A DNA stretch of 64,000 nucleotides from Acidobacteriota bacterium (GCA_040754075.1 JBFMDH010000005.1:1-64000); one strand, 5' to 3'. Counted from the stretch's first letter, positions 18,295 to 26,653 are shown. Made by a program: numbers and translations. Notes: generated by a model from the sequence alone, not told the origin.

Positions 18295-19137
18295 ATGCTT
18301 TATGTGATCGCCACACCCATCGGCAATCTCGAAGACATTACCATGCGCGCCTTGCGCCTGCTCGGTGAAGTGGATTTGATTGCCTGCGAAGATACGCGCC
18401 ATACGCGAAAGCTGCTCACCCACTATCACATTCAAACACCGTCTATCAGTTATCACGAGCATAATGAACGCGAACGCACAGCGGAAATTCTCCAAAAACT
18501 CAAAAGCGGAATGCGTGTGGCGCTGGTATCGGATGCCGGTACGCCGCTGGTTTCCGACCCGGGGTTTCGCTTGGTCAGCGAAGCCGCAGCCGCAGGCATC
18601 GAAATCGTCCCGATTCCCGGCGCCTGCGCTTTAATCACCGCGCTTTCAGCATCGGGAGTAGCAAGCAACGATTTCTTTTTCGCAGGCTTTTTGCCAGTGA
18701 AACGGACAGCGAGACGCGCGCGCCTCACGGAACTTGCCGGTCTTCACACCACTTTGATTTTTTATGAAGCGCCCCATCGCATTCAGGCGATGCTCGCGGA
18801 TGCTTTTGAAATTTTAGGCAACCGGGCAAGCGTGCTGGCGCGCGAACTCACCAAGCTGCACGAAGAATTTTTGCGCGGCACGTTAGGCGAAATTCTGGCA
18901 ACCGCAAAAGCCGCCGATTTAAAAGGTGAAATCGTCTTGCTGGTTGCGCCGCCTACAGTAAATGAAAAAAGCTCCCGACAGGGCGAGACGCTTTCTATTT
19001 TGCAGGAAGTGGAGCGCTTGATGGCAACTGAAAACCTCGACCAGAAAGCCGCGCTCAAACGTATTGCGCGTGAACGCGGTATCGGAAAAAGTGAAGCTTA
19101 TCGCCTACTCATCGCAGAAAAACAAACCCGCCAATGA
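18295..19137 (+). CDS. rsmI: 16S rRNA (cytidine-1402-2'-O)-methyltransferase RsmI
   Basis: It methylates the 2'-OH of C1402 in 16S rRNA with S-adenosylmethionine. The 280-residue protein starts at the ATG at 18295, where the family consensus MLYVIATPIGNLEDIT begins; the upstream open frame is unsupported. Visible family motifs are ACEDTRHTRKLL, ALVSDAGTPLVSDPG, VPIPGACALITALSASG and FYEAPHRI. The C-terminal end (LDQKAALKRIARERGIGKSEAYRLL) is the small helical domain typical of full-length RsmI. The ribosome site is weak. The gene is convergent with the DUF3108 gene downstream. Confidence 0.97.
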   Translation: MLYVIATPIGNLEDITMRALRLLGEVDLIACEDTRHTRKLLTHYHIQTPSISYHEHNERERTAEILQKLKSGMRVALVSDAGTPLVSDPGFRLVSEAAAAGIEIVPIPGACALITALSASGVASNDFFFAGFLPVKRTARRARLTELAGLHTTLIFYEAPHRIQAMLADAFEILGNRASVLARELTKLHEEFLRGTLGEILATAKAADLKGEIVLLVAPPTVNEKSSRQGETLSILQEVERLMATENLDQKAALKRIARERGIGKSEAYRLLIAEKQTRQ

Positions 19138-19149
19138 CCTGTTCGATAA

Positions 19150-19176
19150 CTGTTGAGAAACGGGCGTTGACCGCGC
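19150..19176. repeat. Partial copy of the 12.7-kb palindromic element
   Basis: CTGTTGAGAAACGGGCGTTGACCGCG resembles the inner arm of the element at 12735-12870 read on the opposite strand (CTGTTGAGAGAGCGGTCTTTGACCGCG type). It lies directly after the rsmI stop. Confidence 0.4.
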
Positions 19177-19275
19177 CATTCATCAAAAACACTTTTCATC
19201 TTATCGATAAAGTAGCTACACGCAAGACCATTATACGGACTCTTTCATGGTTAATGATAACGTTTCAATCGGTCT

Positions 19276-20097
19276 TTATTTCTCGCGCTTTTTGGTGCCC
19301 ATTGCCGAAGTCAATTCAACCCGCACCTCACCCCAAGCGGGCGATGCCGTCATCAATACAGGAAGTCGCTGGGCGTCGTTGGTCAGATAAATTTTCAATT
19401 GATAAGGGTCTTTGCCGCTGCGGTTGGTGCTCGCGGCTTTAGTTGATACACGCACGGTGTTGAAGTCGCCCATCCGGGTGCCGATTTTTTCGCGCCCTTC
19501 AACCGTTATCGTCAGCTCATACAATTTGCCGTCTTCAATCAAGGTGAAATTCTGGGTCTTGCCCGGTGTCAAATCAATCATGCGAATGGCATAAAGCAAT
19601 GAGGCGAGGTCATAAGTGCCTTGCGGAATCTTCACCTCTTTACCGTCTTCCAGTTTCGCTTTGCCGTTTTGCTGGTCGAGAATCATGGTGCCTTGCTCGC
19701 GTTTTTTGCCGCGGCGGGAATTCTTTTCGGCGCGAAACGGTTGCAACGTCCGGGCATTCAAAAAGGAATCGTAAACATCTTTCACCTTATACACCACGGC
19801 GCTCACAATGCCCACGGATTGCGCCTGCGCCGAAACATGAAACGCATCAACGCCATCAATGGTGCGCCGCGCTTTGGTTTCCAGCGTCAATTCACCGGCA
19901 ACCACAAAACTCGACCATGAAACTTCGTAATTCAACTGCTCGCCAACGGCAAAGGGGACTTCTTTAATCGTATTTGTCGCGGTGGCTTTATTATCTTTGG
20001 TCGCTGCAACTGATTTATCGTTGCCCGGTTGAGCGATTCCCTGCAACGCCAACAGTACACCCAAAACCAATGTGAAAAGAATTTTTTTAGCAGTCAA
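19276..20097 (-). CDS. DUF3108 exported protein
   Basis: A 273-residue protein with a signal peptide (residues 1-22, ending GIAQ), an Ala/Lys/Thr-rich linker and a DUF3108 domain over about 45-265. Family marks include PFAVGEQLNYEVSWSSF, VDAFHVSAQAQSVG, YKVKDVYDSFLN, TYDLASLLYAIR and the closing RLPVLMTASPAWGEVRVELT. DUF3108 proteins are predicted envelope proteins with a lipocalin-like or LolA-like beta-fold; their biochemical role is not established. The next minus-strand gene upstream is the M23 peptidase, but the gap holds stem-loops, so a shared operon is uncertain. Confidence 0.9.
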   Translation of the reverse strand: MTAKKILFTLVLGVLLALQGIAQPGNDKSVAATKDNKATATNTIKEVPFAVGEQLNYEVSWSSFVVAGELTLETKARRTIDGVDAFHVSAQAQSVGIVSAVVYKVKDVYDSFLNARTLQPFRAEKNSRRGKKREQGTMILDQQNGKAKLEDGKEVKIPQGTYDLASLLYAIRMIDLTPGKTQNFTLIEDGKLYELTITVEGREKIGTRMGDFNTVRVSTKAASTNRSGKDPYQLKIYLTNDAQRLPVLMTASPAWGEVRVELTSAMGTKKREK

Positions 20098-20124
20098 TTT
20101 TTTTAACTCCCATTTCTACTAAAT

Positions 20125-20181
20125 GAGATAGGCCGAATAAATCCGTTTGCCTGAAGCAACCTCGTCTATTCAGCCTATCTC
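20125..20181. terminator. Stem-loop between DUF3108 and M23 genes
   Basis: GAGATAGGCCGAATA (20125-20139) pairs with TATTCAGCCTATCTC (20167-20181) with one mismatch. The loop is 27 nt. There is no T tract, so it may instead be an attenuator or repeat. Confidence 0.4.
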
Positions 20182-20280
20182 GGTTATTTAACGGGAATCA
20201 TCTTCCGAGCCGGATGACCCCGTTAATTGAAACGCATAGGTGTGATGCCCGGAGCGCATTTTTGTGATGCCTTTTGCAGA

Positions 20281-20314
20281 AAAGAAAAAAGGCGAGACTT
20301 TAAAAGCCTCGCCC
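20281..20314 (-). terminator. Terminator of the M23 peptidase gene
   Basis: On the minus strand the stem GGCGAG...CTCGCC (20291-20313) is followed by a T-rich run (complement of the A tract at 20281-20290). It is 27 bp beyond the stop codon. Confidence 0.85.
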
Positions 20315-20339
20315 GAAAAGTAGTAAAGGAGTTGTAAGC

Positions 20340-21287
20340 TTATTGGTTCGACATTTTTGTTGAGGCACCCGGTGTGTCTTCAACGCGCAGTGTACGGTTT
20401 TGAAATTGCGAAGAGATGGTTTGCGTTTGAATAAAATATTGCGAATCTTCATCCAGGAAAATCGTTCTGAGTGGATGCACCGGTCGGTCATTGATGCGGA
20501 CTTCGTAATGCAAATGCGGCGAAGTTGAACGCCCCGTGCTGCCCGCATAACCGATGATCGAACCGCGTGTGACTTTCAAACCGACGACCACATTGAAGCG
20601 CGAAAGATGCGCGTAATTGGTGGTGATGCCGCCGCCGTGATCGACGGTGACCATATAGCCGTAACCATTATGCCAACTGGCAAATTTCACGACGCCTGCT
20701 TGACTGGCGCATACAGGGTCGCCCCATTCGGCTTTAATGTCTAACCCGGAATGGAATTTCGCCCGCCCGGTAAACGGGTCGATGCGATAGCCAAAAGTGC
20801 TGCCGACGCGAACGCTGCTGGCGAGCACTGGCTGTTCGACATATTTGCCGGTGCTACTATTATCGCCTTTTACGGTTTCCGGTTTGATGACTTCGACTTT
20901 CGGCGTCGGAGCCGCGCCTTTTGCAGGTTTGCCTTCTTCATCTGAATGTTGCTCATCGGAAAAATTCTGCACCATGCTGAGCGAGGCAGGCGTATTGGCG
21001 GCGGTTGCCGGAATCGAAACCTGGTCGGCTTTTTGTTTGATGGCGATGGGCGCAGGCGGCAGCACGGCGTTTACCGGAAGCACCAGCGGAGCCGGTAAGC
21101 CTTGTGGTTGCGCCGGGTCTTTACTTGCGTCTGTTGCGTCTTTTTTGTCCGCGGCTTTTGGTTCGCTGCCGACTATCTGGGTGGCGCTTTGCTGCGGGTC
21201 CCATTCAACGTAAGCCATCATGGCTCCGGTTGAAAGAAAAAATACAGAGATGAGTCCAATTAAAAAGCGAATTCTGGCAAATGCCAT
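20340..21287 (-). CDS. M23 family peptidoglycan metallo-endopeptidase
   Basis: A predicted periplasmic zinc peptidase that cleaves peptidoglycan cross-links. Length 315 residues: an N-terminal hydrophobic segment (about 7-27), a Pro/Ala/Lys-rich low-complexity region to about 165, then the M23/LytM domain. The zinc-binding and catalytic motifs are complete: HSGLDIKAEWGDPV (first His and Asp), YGYMVTVDHGGG, NYAHLSRF, and HLHYEVRIND with the HxH pair. The sequence GSTFGYRIDPFTG before the first His is typical of active family members. This enzyme acts in wall growth or daughter-cell separation; which one cannot be told. Confidence 0.95.
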   Translation of the reverse strand: MAFARIRFLIGLISVFFLSTGAMMAYVEWDPQQSATQIVGSEPKAADKKDATDASKDPAQPQGLPAPLVLPVNAVLPPAPIAIKQKADQVSIPATAANTPASLSMVQNFSDEQHSDEEGKPAKGAAPTPKVEVIKPETVKGDNSSTGKYVEQPVLASSVRVGSTFGYRIDPFTGRAKFHSGLDIKAEWGDPVCASQAGVVKFASWHNGYGYMVTVDHGGGITTNYAHLSRFNVVVGLKVTRGSIIGYAGSTGRSTSPHLHYEVRINDRPVHPLRTIFLDEDSQYFIQTQTISSQFQNRTLRVEDTPGASTKMSNQ

Positions 21288-21534
21288 TATAAAACCTTCT
21301 CCTTAGTGAATACTGCCTCTATTAACCAGTAAAATTGCAAACAAACCTAATGTTCCGAACATAAAAAGAGGCGGGGAATTGTTTACAGGAGCGTGATTTT
21401 ACGGAGCAACCCTGAAGCTTGTCAATTAAAAGCTCGGAGAAAAATCTTGTAATTTTCTTGCGGCTGACATTGCCATTATCGGCGATTACTCAAGGCAATA
21501 GAATAGTTTTCTGGCACGCGCTTTTTCGCTTGGC

Positions 21535-21540
21535 TATAAT
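21535..21540 (+). promoter_or_regulatory. Extended -10 box of the rhodanese gene
   Basis: TATAAT at 21535-21540 is preceded by TTGGC. No good -35 box is visible. Transcription from about 21547 gives a leader of about 40 nt containing the AAGGAG ribosome site. Confidence 0.55.
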
Positions 21541-21585
21541 CGCCTTTTAGTTTGCCATTGAAATATTCACCAAAGGAGAGTGTTC

Positions 21586-21972
21586 ATGAAAGAAGTCAGT
21601 CCACAAGAAGCTTATGATTTAATGCGGGAAGACGTTGAGTATATTTATCTGGACGTGCGCTCAGTGCCCGAATTTGAAGACGGACACCCGGCAGGCGCAA
21701 TCAATATTCCGATTATGAATTTCACGCCGGGATTTGGCATGACCCCGAATCGCGATTTTGTCCAGCTCGTAGATGAACAATTTGCCAAAGATGCCAAGTT
21801 GTTACTCGGTTGCAAATCGGGCGGGCGTTCGGCGCAAGCCTGTCAAATTATGGAAAAGATGGGCTACTCCAATGTCGCCAATGTGCGTGGCGGTTTTCAT
21901 GGCGCGGTTGACCAGATGGGACGGTTGGTAGAAGCCGGTTGGCGCATGCTCGATTTGCCTGTCGAACAATAG
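21586..21972 (+). CDS. Rhodanese-like domain protein
   Basis: A single-domain sulfurtransferase-like protein of 128 residues. The ATG at 21586 is preferred over the GTG six bases earlier because AAAGGAG lies 8 nt before it. The rhodanese fold is recognised by YLDVRSVPEFEDGHPAGAINIP near the N-terminus and the active-site loop CKSGGRSAQACQIMEKMGY, where the Cys would carry the persulfide (CxxGxR form). GGFHGA near the end is also typical. It is probably cytoplasmic. The sulfur acceptor is unknown. It is monocistronic, with its own promoter and hairpin. Confidence 0.92.
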   Translation: MKEVSPQEAYDLMREDVEYIYLDVRSVPEFEDGHPAGAINIPIMNFTPGFGMTPNRDFVQLVDEQFAKDAKLLLGCKSGGRSAQACQIMEKMGYSNVANVRGGFHGAVDQMGRLVEAGWRMLDLPVEQ

Positions 21973-21977
21973 AAAGC

Positions 21978-22008
21978 GTGCGCTTGAAGTTTCAAGCGCA
22001 CACCTTTT
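21978..22008 (+). terminator. Terminator of the rhodanese gene
   Basis: GTGCGCTTGAA (21978-21988) and TTCAAGCGCAC (21991-22001) form a perfect 11-bp stem followed by ACCTTTTC. Confidence 0.6.
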
Positions 22009-22079
22009 CACCAAACCTCAAAGGTTAATTTGATCTACTTTTCAAGTAAACGATTTATACCCATTTAAAGCATCACATT

Positions 22080-23729
22080 TCATTCCAATTTCTTGAGCAT
22101 CTCAACGGCGTTTTTATTATGCGGATTGAGTTCAAGCGACCGCTTGTAATTTTTAATCGCCAATTCGCGCTCGCCTTTTTGCATATAGGCTTCAGCAAGG
22201 CTGTCATAAGCATTATATCCCTGGGGATACATCTCGACGTTGAGTTTAAATAGTTCAAGCGCATCATCAAGGCGTCCCGATTTGAGCATCTGATATCCCA
22301 GCGCATTCAACTCTTTCTCGGAAAAATCATAATCCTGAGGGTGCTCGTTTTTGAGTTGACGATATTGCGCGATGGCTGCCGCCACGCCTTTTCCCATCAA
22401 GGTATGTGCAAGGGTATTGGCAATCGACGGCAGTTTCGGCGCTTCCGGTGCGACCTCTAGCACATGACCTTTCTTGACGCGCATTGCCACTTTTTTGATA
22501 TTGGCAAAATCTTCCAAGGGATTGCCTTCAAGCGCCAGAAAATTGGCTTCGTATCCCTCCTTCAAATAGCCGATTTTGCGATTGGGATAAAGCGTTTGCG
22601 GTGTCGTCTCGGTCAGCAGTTTTAACAAACCGAGATTATCGAAAACTGCCAACCGCCGCAGGTTCTCGGCTTCGTTAATCACCGTGAGGTTATTATCATC
22701 CGTGCCAATCACCAGACGAACCCCGGCTTTTTTCAATAACCCGATGTTGTGACGATGAACACCATCAATATCCTGAACCTGTCCGATGGGTCTGTGACTG
22801 ATAGTCGTTGTCACCACCGTCATGCCTCGACGAGCAGCCTCCCGTGCATCCGCTTCAGTCAATTTTTCCAAAGGTAAATGGGTGATTTCATCTACCCCGG
22901 CATTGACCGCAGCGCGAAAATCGGCGGCAGTATTGATATGCGCAATCACCGGCAGATTTTCCTTGTGCGCCTTTACGACAATCTTTGCAAGCATTGCCGG
23001 ATTCAAACCACGTTTACCAAAAAACTCCGGGTTATTTTTTCGTTTTTCATATTCTTCGCAGTATTCAAGGTAGGTTTTCAGAAAATCCGGTTTACCGGCA
23101 AGAATCATCGGCCATTTGCTTTCCAAATCTTTTTCCGTATCGATAATGAAATACGCCTGATTTTCCATCGCTTTCCTCTCCCAACCGATTTGGTTGGCTA
23201 TCAGGTCAAAGATTTGCACAGGATGCCCGCCGGTTGCCGTGAGTCCGCCATTGGCATACAACACATCGACGCTTTCAGGAAGGTTCACCAGCGGGCGCAC
23301 GGATGCCGCGAGTTTCGTAATGCCGTTGGTATTTTTTGAATAAAAAATCCCTTGCTTGATGTAGGTATTGAGTTGCTGCTTGAAATTCACCTCCTCGCCA
23401 AAGTGATGATTGTGAGCTTCGGCAAATGGCGCAACGACATACTTGCCCTGCAAATCGGTTGTGGTATCGACCTTTCCGGCATAGTGCATTCGCAAGACGC
23501 CTTCAACCACATAAACGGTTTGCTCAACAAAGGATTGACCGTTAAACCATCGACCGTTGATATAGCATGTGGTTCCGTGAGCCAGCGCGCGAGGCGCAGG
23601 TATACATAGTGCCAATGCCAGTAAAACGGCAGCGAATTGATAGCCTTTTCGTTTATTCGTGTGATGCGGTGTCACTTGTCCCTGATAAATTTTTCCCAAG
23701 ACCAACGCGCTAGTCTTTGCTTGATTCAT
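22080..23729 (-). CDS. Exported amidohydrolase-family protein fused to TPR repeats
   Basis: A 549-residue metal-dependent hydrolase-like protein. A hydrophobic segment (about 29-50, ending RALAHG) suggests export. The amidohydrolase barrel covers about 55-440: the first metal motif is HNHH in FAEAHNHHFG, then VIAHIN and DEITHLPLEK supply further His ligands, and VIGTDDNNL the Asp. The C-terminal ~100 residues are two to three tetratricopeptide repeats (YDSLAEAYMQKGERELAIKN and neighbours). GGAG lies 9 nt before the ATG. The substrate is unknown; the fold is shared by imidazolonepropionase- and dipeptidase-like enzymes. A TPR tail on an amidohydrolase is unusual and suggests a partner protein. 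Confidence 0.85.
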   Translation of the reverse strand: MNQAKTSALVLGKIYQGQVTPHHTNKRKGYQFAAVLLALALCIPAPRALAHGTTCYINGRWFNGQSFVEQTVYVVEGVLRMHYAGKVDTTTDLQGKYVVAPFAEAHNHHFGEEVNFKQQLNTYIKQGIFYSKNTNGITKLAASVRPLVNLPESVDVLYANGGLTATGGHPVQIFDLIANQIGWERKAMENQAYFIIDTEKDLESKWPMILAGKPDFLKTYLEYCEEYEKRKNNPEFFGKRGLNPAMLAKIVVKAHKENLPVIAHINTAADFRAAVNAGVDEITHLPLEKLTEADAREAARRGMTVVTTTISHRPIGQVQDIDGVHRHNIGLLKKAGVRLVIGTDDNNLTVINEAENLRRLAVFDNLGLLKLLTETTPQTLYPNRKIGYLKEGYEANFLALEGNPLEDFANIKKVAMRVKKGHVLEVAPEAPKLPSIANTLAHTLMGKGVAAAIAQYRQLKNEHPQDYDFSEKELNALGYQMLKSGRLDDALELFKLNVEMYPQGYNAYDSLAEAYMQKGERELAIKNYKRSLELNPHNKNAVEMLKKLE

Positions 23730-23910
23730 GAATTTTTCTCCAGATTGATTGAGTTTGGCGGCTGGTTAACGTTTGAGCGTACGTCTGCCCAGGTCAGGCA
23801 TCAGGGGTAAGTGGCAAATCCGTTTCCAGGGTTGCAAAAATTTTCGCACCTCAGTCAATAACCCTGGATTTATCCAAAGCCATCCGCTCGCTTGCCTACA
23901 AACAACAAAA

Positions 23911-23953
23911 TGCAAACAAAGTCAGGTCGGCAATCAACCTGACTTCGTTTGCA
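23911..23953 (-). terminator. Terminator of the MerR operon
   Basis: TGCAAACAAAGTCAGGT (23911-23927) pairs with ACCTGACTTCGTTTGCA (23937-23953) with one mismatch. On the minus strand it is followed by TTTTGTTGTTTG. Confidence 0.8.
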
Positions 23954-23983
23954 ATGAGAGTTTGATGGAGCGAAATTTGAAGG

Positions 23984-24520
23984 TTATTTATCGCTTATCT
24001 TCAGAGAATCGCCGGTTTGATGATCCTTGATTTGAAAGCGTAAAAAATCGTGAATGGCGGCAAGCGCCTGTTTATCACCGGTCGTGATGCGCACCCGCGC
24101 GCCCTGTTCAAACTTTTCGTACTGATAATGGATTGCCGCTTTGCGCGCTTTCATTACCTCGACGCCCGGCGGGGTCTGGTCGTGAATAAACATCGGCAGG
24201 TTGAAATCTCCTTCGGCAAAAGCTTTGGCAATGTGTGTGAGGTGCATCTGAATTTGCCCGAGGCTTTCACTGTCCTCAACACGGTTTGCCGAAACTTCAA
24301 TGACGCCGCCATTTTTTAACAAAATGAAATGATGGGTGGATTTCTCGTGTGAAAAGCCCATCGCTTTATCGCCGCGTTCATTGACGCCTGCGTGATGATT
24401 CTGGTGTTGTTGCATCATCGGGCAGCTATGCCCTTGTGATGGCACACCTGCGCCGAAAGCGATGGCTGTCAATGTAAGGATAAAAATCAGGGGTCTGAAT
24501 TTCATTTTAATCATGGTCAA
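23984..24520 (-). CDS. Small exported His/Met-rich protein in a MerR operon
   Basis: A 178-residue protein that I do not assign to a named family. It starts with a signal peptide (about 1-30, ending GHS) and then has a cluster of possible metal ligands, CPMMQQHQNHH, followed by HEKSTHHF. The remainder (about 55-165) is a compact mixed alpha/beta sequence (GQIQMHLTHIAKAFAEGDF, ...AAIHDFLRFQIKDH). Its start overlaps the end of the MerR gene by 14 bp, so the two are translated from one message. The ligand-rich segment and the MerR partner suggest a periplasmic metal-binding or metal-tolerance role; this is inference. Some similar proteins carry misleading enzyme names in databases, which I would not follow. 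Confidence 0.75.
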   Translation of the reverse strand: MTMIKMKFRPLIFILTLTAIAFGAGVPSQGHSCPMMQQHQNHHAGVNERGDKAMGFSHEKSTHHFILLKNGGVIEVSANRVEDSESLGQIQMHLTHIAKAFAEGDFNLPMFIHDQTPPGVEVMKARKAAIHYQYEKFEQGARVRITTGDKQALAAIHDFLRFQIKDHQTGDSLKISDK

Positions 24521-25022
24521 CTTTTCTTCCTTTCCTGGCTCTCAGCCAAGTTCTTGAAAGTTGCGAAGATTTCTCTTGAATCGGCAAAGCGGTTTTGGCA
24601 AGCGACTCAAGCAACGCCGCAGGCTCGCCCGCCCGCGTTTGCTTCAGCCGCGCGTCCCAATCCGTGAGCAACGATTGCAGGGCATCGCGTATGGCAAGCA
24701 TCTCCTGTAAACGCGCTTCGATATCCGAGAGCTTTTCTGCGGCAAGGCGACGCACTCTGAGGCAAGGCGCTTTACCATTGTCGCGTTCTTTGAAAACCTG
24801 AGCCAGTTCGTCGAGCGTGAATCCGACTTTGATTGCCTGTTGAATGAGCCGCACCCGTTCAAGCGCCGCGGCAGGATATTCGCGGTAACCATTGCGCGCC
24901 CGACGCGGACGCGCCAGTACGCCCTTCTTTTCGTAGTGGCGCAACGTGTCGCGGCTGACGCCTGCCTGCTTTGCCAGTTCACCGGAATTCAAGAAACCTT
25001 CTCGTGTAGATTTGCTGGGCAT
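24507..25022 (-). CDS. MerR-family transcriptional regulator, metal-sensor type
   Basis: A 171-residue dimeric regulator. The N-terminal winged helix is clear: LNSGELAKQAGVSRDTLRHY followed by EKKGVLARPRRARNGYREYP, then a RLIQQAIKVGFTLDELAQVF helix. The dimer coiled coil follows (about 85-125). A Cys in GKAPCLRVRRLA sits where the metal-responsive members (ZntR/CueR/MerR type) have their first ligand Cys; no second conserved CxxC-type loop is evident, so the inducer is uncertain. The ATG at 25022 lies 5 bp after the -10 box of its own promoter, predicting a leaderless transcript. The downstream gene is an exported His/Met-rich protein. Confidence 0.9.
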   Translation of the reverse strand: MPSKSTREGFLNSGELAKQAGVSRDTLRHYEKKGVLARPRRARNGYREYPAAALERVRLIQQAIKVGFTLDELAQVFKERDNGKAPCLRVRRLAAEKLSDIEARLQEMLAIRDALQSLLTDWDARLKQTRAGEPAALLESLAKTALPIQEKSSQLSRTWLRARKGRKVDHD

Positions 25023-25027
25023 AGGAG

Positions 25028-25059
25028 AGTATAAACGTTGGAACCTGTTCCACAGTCAA
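25028..25059 (-). promoter_or_regulatory. MerR-type promoter with 20-bp spacer and operator
   Basis: On the minus strand TTGACT (25059-25054) and TATACT (25033-25028) are separated by 20 bp. This is longer than the usual 17 and is the hallmark of MerR-activated promoters. The spacer contains the inverted repeat TGGAAC-AG-GTTCCA (25039-25052). The ATG follows the -10 box after only 5 bp, so transcription should start at or next to it. Confidence 0.8.
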
Positions 25060-25105
25060 GCGGTTTTTCATTTTGTCGTAATTGCCAGAAAGTTCACCCG
25101 CAGGA

Positions 25106-25819
25106 TCAATCCTTTAATGCCAGTAACTCCGACACGGTTTTAAAGGTGAAGCCCTGCGCTTTTAGACCTTGAATAATTCCCGGCACCGCTTTCATCGAGG
25201 CTTCGCGCCCCTCGTACATCACGTGCAGCAAAATAATCGAACCGGGCTTGGTATTGGCAATCGTATATTCGACGGTTTTTTCGGCATCTTTGTCGATTTC
25301 GGGAAAGGTGTTCGGCTCGACATCCCACATAATATTTTTCTTGTGACGCCTGGAAAGATAGTAAGGCAAAAGCAAAAATTTTTTGCCATATGGCGAGCGA
25401 AAATGAATGTCGCCGGCGTAACCGGATTCGCGAATCAGTTTATCGGTGTCATCGATTTCACGTTGAATAAACGACGGGGTTTTGAAAAACATGCGCTCGT
25501 GTGAATAGGAATGATTGCCGATTTCGTGTCCGGCAGCGACAATTTGTTTTGCCGATTCAGGATATTTTTCAATATCCGCGCCAATTAAAAAGAAGGTGGC
25601 TTTGACCTCATTTTCCTTGAGAATCTGCAAGATTTCATCGGTGTATTCCGGTGTCGGTCCATCATCAAAGGTGAGCGCCACAACTTTTTCATTCGTCTCG
25701 ACTCGCGGCACGATTTCGCCCATCAATTGAAACGTCCGCGCTTTGCTCACCTGCCAGAAGGCATAAAAACCGATGATAAAAATGATTAAGACAATCCCCA
25801 GGCATTTAATTTTTCGCAT
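25106..25819 (-). CDS. Polysaccharide deacetylase (NodB/CE4 family), membrane-anchored
   Basis: A 237-residue metal-dependent deacetylase of N-acetylated glycans such as peptidoglycan or exopolysaccharide. An N-terminal TM segment (about 6-24) anchors the enzyme outside the cytoplasm. CE4 motifs are complete: motif 1 ALTFDDGPTP (Asp52/Asp53), motif 2 GHEIGNHSYSH (metal His pair), motif 3 FRSPYGKK, and the late motif ILLHVMYEG with the catalytic His. The family is known for wall and capsule modification; the specific glycan cannot be read from the sequence. It appears monocistronic. Confidence 0.94.
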   Translation of the reverse strand: MRKIKCLGIVLIIFIIGFYAFWQVSKARTFQLMGEIVPRVETNEKVVALTFDDGPTPEYTDEILQILKENEVKATFFLIGADIEKYPESAKQIVAAGHEIGNHSYSHERMFFKTPSFIQREIDDTDKLIRESGYAGDIHFRSPYGKKFLLLPYYLSRRHKKNIMWDVEPNTFPEIDKDAEKTVEYTIANTKPGSIILLHVMYEGREASMKAVPGIIQGLKAQGFTFKTVSELLALKD

Positions 25820-25918
25820 ATGCCAATAGATGCAGGAATCGCGATTCGGTTGGCTCGTTTTAACTCATGTGGTTGACTGATGCTTCGCGCATGATGCGAC
25901 CGCCAACGATAGCAAATC

Positions 25919-26362
25919 TTATTTCACGTCTTTAGGATGAATCGCGTTGATACCTGAATACCGTGCAAAATCTTTCAGATTCAGGGTGATGATATTTTGT
26001 AATCCGTGTACCTGCATTGCCGCGACAAGCCGCGCATCATGCACTTGAACCCCGCTCACCCCATAAGCAGGTATGATCCGTCGCCATTCCTGATGAACTG
26101 CTACACTATCGGGAAGCAAACGAAAGTGCCTTTCAATGAGCCGCACTTTGCGTTCCGTCTGTTCTATAGAAAGTCCCAAACCACTTCGCGCAGAGGTCGG
26201 GCGCGTACAAACATTCCAGAATTCACCGAGAATCTGTGAGGTGTAGAAGAGACGGTCGCTTCGCAAAATCAATTTCTGTAAGGCGTCAAAAACGAGACTT
26301 CGATCAGGATCATTCCTTAATGCCAGCCTCAGAAAAATATTGGTATCGCAAAGATAGTCCAT
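25919..26362 (-). CDS. PIN-domain toxin (VapC-like)
   Basis: A 147-residue PIN-domain ribonuclease candidate. Acidic active-site residues are visible in the expected places: Asp6 in MDYLCDTNIF, Glu in ILGEFWNV, and Asp in VHDARLVAAM, followed by the IITLNLKDFARY end that often carries the fourth acid. The ATG directly follows the stop of the antitoxin (TAAATG), so they are translationally coupled. Such toxins cleave tRNA or rRNA; the target here is unknown. This is the first of three complete PIN pairs in the window. Confidence 0.9.
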   Translation of the reverse strand: MDYLCDTNIFLRLALRNDPDRSLVFDALQKLILRSDRLFYTSQILGEFWNVCTRPTSARSGLGLSIEQTERKVRLIERHFRLLPDSVAVHQEWRRIIPAYGVSGVQVHDARLVAAMQVHGLQNIITLNLKDFARYSGINAIHPKDVK

Positions 26363-26614
26363 TTAATCGTGGTCGAAGTAGATGTCTTCACGCGAAAAGT
26401 TTTCCGGTAGCGGAGGCAGATGTTCTGTTCCCTCAGCCAGCGCATCCAAATCGGCTTCAAGTTCTTCCAGAGAAGAAAACCCCGCTGGCGTTGGCAAAGG
26501 CTCTACGGCGTCAAGCAACTCACGCAAAAGTTCATTCACCGTTTGTCCGTGCGCTTTGGCTTTCTCGGAAAGTTTTTCGATGAGTTCCGGCTCAATCTCT
26601 ATGCTTGCGCCCAT
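26363..26614 (-). CDS. Antitoxin-like protein partnered with PIN toxin
   Basis: An 83-residue protein upstream of and directly abutting the PIN toxin gene. The first 45 residues look like a short ribbon-helix-helix DNA-binding unit (ASIEIEPELIEKLSEKAKAH, then GQTVNELLRELL), and the acidic tail (about 50-83, ending REDIYFDHD) is the expected toxin-binding part. It would bind its own promoter as a complex with the toxin. No operator is obvious in the 40 bp upstream. Confidence 0.8.
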   Translation of the reverse strand: MGASIEIEPELIEKLSEKAKAHGQTVNELLRELLDAVEPLPTPAGFSSLEELEADLDALAEGTEHLPPLPENFSREDIYFDHD

Positions 26615-26653
26615 TCGTTATACCTCACGCATTTGAATTCGCCAATCATTATA

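Noticed and set aside
21510-21535. Possible sigma-54 promoter (TGGCAC...) before the rhodanese gene
   Set aside because: The GG-N10-GC spacing is not met; the TATAAT box next to it explains the start better.
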